Assembly: GCF_000423305.1 (NCBI RefSeq)
Contig: NZ_KE384002.1
Location: 8,915 to 72,914, forward strand
DNA from: Legionella moravica DSM 19234
GTDB lineage: Bacteria > Pseudomonadota > Gammaproteobacteria > Legionellales > Legionellaceae
Reading direction: 5' to 3'
DNA: 64,000 nt
Shown piece after piece: positions 61,983 through 64,000 of this stretch (position 1 is the stretch's first letter; each line of letters opens with the position of its first letter). The notes below the pieces were generated by a model. The model had not been told where the DNA came from and made no database searches. It was given only the letters and a program-made list of their open reading frames with translations. A program made the translations under genes and the position numbers.

Positions 61983-63359
61983 TTAACACTCAGGCAGATT
62001 AACCGCTAATCCCCCCATGGATGTTTCTTTATAGATGCTTTGCATGTCCATGCCAGTTTGTTTCATGGTTTTAATCACTTTATCCAATGAAATCTGATGC
62101 TGACCGTCACCGATCAGGGCCATTCGTGTTGCATTTACGGCCTTAACTGAACCCATGGCATTACGTTCAATGCAAGGTATTTGAACCAGACCAAGCACGG
62201 GATCACAGGTCATACCCAAATGATGTTCCATAGCAATTTCCGCTGCGTTTTCAACTTGGGCAACTGTACCACCTAACACAGCAGTCAAGCCAGCAGCTGC
62301 CATTGAGGACGCCACACCGACTTCGCCTTGGCATCCTACCTCTGCTCCAGAAATTGAAGCGCCTTTTTTATAAAGTATGCCTATGGCTGCTGCGGTGAGG
62401 AAATATACGTACACATCTTCATTACTCATTTTATCATGAGCCTGCTGACAATATTTCAAGACAGCTGGAATAATACCTGCTGCGCCATTGGTTGGCGCAG
62501 TGACTATGCGTCCCCCAGCGGCATTTTCTTCATTAACGGCCATCGCATAGAGATTTAGGTGATTCATTATATCGGATTGTTCGAAAACGCTTTTGACCCC
62601 TTTTTGATCCATGAGTTTTTTATAGAGATCTGGCGCTCGTCTTTTTAAATTAAGACCTCCAGGCAAGATGCCATCATGATTACAGCCACTGGTAATGCAA
62701 TCATCCATTACTTTGGCAATAGCTAAAATTCCCTGTTGGATTTCTTCTGTACTGCGCCAGGTTTTTTCATTAGCCATCATTAATTCAGCTATGGTCAGAT
62801 TATTGGACTGACATAAATTTAATAGCTGTTCCGCTGTAGAAAATGGATAGGGTGGTGGGTCGGTATCTTCGCTGGGTTGGTCAAATTCTTCTTCGGTAGT
62901 GATAAAGCCGCCGCCAATAGAGTAATAAACCTGACTGAACAATTCAGTTCCCTGATCATCAAAAACTGAAAATCTCATTCCGTTGGTGTGTTTGGGCAGT
63001 AATTCTTTTTGTAAAAATAATAAGTCAGTTGCTTCGTTAAATGGGATATTTTTCTTTCCTGCCAGATTAAGAGTATGGGAGCTTAGTATTTCATGCATGC
63101 GAGGTATCATGGACTCGGGTTTAACCGATTCCGGTGCTTTATTTTCCAGTCCGTTCAGAATGGCTTTATCAGTGCCATGACCTTTGCCAGTTAGAGCCAA
63201 TGATCCATATAATTCAACTTTGACTCTTTGCGTTTTATCAAAAAGGTCGCGTTCTTCTAGTAACAACAAAAAAGCATTGGCAGCAGACATGGGGCCAACC
63301 GTATGTGAACTTGAAGGGCCAATTCCAATCGAAAACAAATCGAATACGCTAATGTTCAT
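61983..63359 (-). CDS. sdaA: L-serine ammonia-lyase (serine deaminase)
   Basis: A 458-residue Fe-S enzyme that deaminates L-serine to pyruvate and ammonia, fitting a genus that lives on amino acids. [19 protein letters not shown] opens the beta domain. The cluster cysteines appear in [32 protein letters not shown] and neighbouring segments of the alpha domain. The ATG at 63359 gives the standard family length; an in-frame start at 63392 would add 11 residues. It is divergent from mip with about 200 bases between. Confidence 0.93.
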   Translation of the reverse strand: MNISVFDLFSIGIGPSSSHTVGPMSAANAFLLLLEERDLFDKTQRVKVELYGSLALTGKGHGTDKAILNGLENKAPESVKPESMIPRMHEILSSHTLNLAGKKNIPFNEATDLLFLQKELLPKHTNGMRFSVFDDQGTELFSQVYYSIGGGFITTEEEFDQPSEDTDPPPYPFSTAEQLLNLCQSNNLTIAELMMANEKTWRSTEEIQQGILAIAKVMDDCITSGCNHDGILPGGLNLKRRAPDLYKKLMDQKGVKSVFEQSDIMNHLNLYAMAVNEENAAGGRIVTAPTNGAAGIIPAVLKYCQQAHDKMSNEDVYVYFLTAAAIGILYKKGASISGAEVGCQGEVGVASSMAAAGLTAVLGGTVAQVENAAEIAMEHHLGMTCDPVLGLVQIPCIERNAMGSVKAVNATRMALIGDGQHQISLDKVIKTMKQTGMDMQSIYKETSMGGLAVNLPEC

Positions 63360-63486
63360 ATCGTTTCTATCTCTTGCTCTAATTAGTGCCAAGTTTAGAA
63401 GGATATTATCTGTTTGTCTATTTGTAATTAATTCATTGTTTATGACTGGTATTTTTATGGGAATTTAGGCAGAATGGATGAGCTAT

Positions 63487-63514
63487 TTTACAATGTTCTA
63501 TATCTTTCTAATTC
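63487..63514 (+). promoter_or_regulatory. Possible mip promoter
   Basis: TTTACA (63487-63492) is followed after 16 bases by TAATTC (63509-63514), a weak sigma-70-like pair 47 bases before the mip start codon. It is a pattern match only. Confidence 0.3.
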
Positions 63515-63560
63515 AATTAGGGAAGATATGTACTTAAGAAAGACTAAAAGGGGATTGTTT

Positions 63561-64000
63561 ATGAAGATGAAATTGGTCACTGCGGCCGTCTTGGGGCTGG
63601 CAATGTCTAGTGCAATGGCAACCGATGCCACATCCTTACCTACAGACAAAGATAAATTGTCTTACAGTATTGGTGCTGATTTAGGAAAGAATTTCAAAAA
63701 TCAAGGTATTGATGTAAACCCAGAGGCATTAGCTAAAGGTATGCAAGACGGTATGAGTGGAGCTCAATTGATCTTGACCGAACAGCAAATGAAAGATGTT
63801 CTTAATAAATTCCAAAAAGATTTAATGGCAAAGCGTACATCTGAATTTAATAAGAAAGCAGAAGAAAACAAATCAAAAGGCGAAGCGTTTTTAACTGAAA
63901 ATAAAAGCAAAACTGGTGTTGTAGTATTGCCAAGTGGTTTGCAATATAAAATCATAGACGCTGGCACAGGCGCTAAACCCGGTAAAACAGATACTGTAAC
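63561..64000 (+). CDS. mip: Macrophage infectivity potentiator Mip (5' part, cut by window end)
   Basis: Only the first 146 codons are in the window. Mip is a homodimeric FKBP-type peptidyl-prolyl isomerase of the bacterial surface needed for efficient infection of macrophages. Visible parts are the signal peptide (about 1-20), the dimerisation domain ([17 protein letters not shown] and GMSGAQL segments), the long connecting helix ([17 protein letters not shown]), and the start of the FKBP domain ([12 protein letters not shown]). AAAAGGGG precedes the ATG by eight bases. Compared with the L. pneumophila protein as I recall it, several residues differ, arguing for a related species. Confidence 0.95.
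   Translation, partial: MKMKLVTAAVLGLAMSSAMATDATSLPTDKDKLSYSIGADLGKNFKNQGIDVNPEALAKGMQDGMSGAQLILTEQQMKDVLNKFQKDLMAKRTSEFNKKAEENKSKGEAFLTENKSKTGVVVLPSGLQYKIIDAGTGAKPGKTDTV

Overview
The window is chromosomal DNA of a Legionella species. The AT-rich, tightly packed genes include the first 146 codons of Mip (macrophage infectivity potentiator) at the right edge and a csrA gene with a PmrA-type box at its promoter. The locus arrangement (rmlCDB, pgi, rmlA, wecA-like, wzm/wzt, neuB/C/D, csrA, mip) is the one known for L. pneumophila. From memory, the Mip prefix differs from L. pneumophila Mip at a noticeable number of positions, so a close relative is more likely than L. pneumophila itself.

Layout. 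(1) 1-13.7 kb, housekeeping and accessory genes: a DUF2147 exported protein, dnaB-alr, a glycine-zipper lipoprotein, a CBS-domain protein, a thioredoxin/DsbD-like membrane protein, a CDGSH Fe-S protein, a GGDEF diguanylate cyclase, lipA, a 654-residue orphan, and on the minus strand a methyltransferase and a POT peptide transporter. Two 160-bp copies of a terminal-inverted-repeat element lie here. (2) 14.3-34.4 kb, plus-strand half of a surface-polysaccharide (O-antigen) island: a nonulosonate set (neuB/neuC/neuD and a CBS-aminotransferase fusion), dTDP-rhamnose genes rmlC-D-B and A with pgi, a WbpV-like SDR plus WecA/WbpL-like initiating transferase, then gmd, a DPM-like glycosyltransferase, a C-methyltransferase, a perosamine-synthase-like aminotransferase, another methyltransferase, two membrane proteins and a sugar formyltransferase. 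(3) 34.5-51.2 kb, minus-strand half converging on the first: three large TagF-like glycosyltransferase candidates, an ABC exporter (Wzt with an unusual N-terminal lectin-like domain, and Wzm), a six-gene cassette (divergent NeuB, SpsF-like cytidylyltransferase, Gfo/Idh/MocA protein, class III aminotransferase, nitrilase-fold amidase, SDR), a persulfide-dioxygenase-like MBL protein and two GT2 glycosyltransferases. (4) 51.8-64 kb, shared backbone: csrA, an ankyrin-like 859-residue protein, birA, an Sfp-type phosphopantetheinyl transferase, accA, tilS, a periplasmic class II cyclic-nucleotide phosphodiesterase, an MFS exporter, sdaA and mip.

How the genes work together. The island appears to make nucleotide-activated rhamnose, a legionaminic-type acid, a second unidentified acidic sugar, and probably GDP-perosamine that is N-formylated as in Brucella. 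Polymers would be built on undecaprenyl phosphate from the WecA-like initiator, exported by Wzm/Wzt, and possibly decorated in the periplasm by a Gtr-like set. The strongest candidates for something undescribed are the six-gene cassette at 42.4-48.1 kb, the N-terminally extended Wzt, and repeat-element ends that supply the stop codons of two separate genes. No tRNA, rRNA, CRISPR array or intact insertion sequence was seen.
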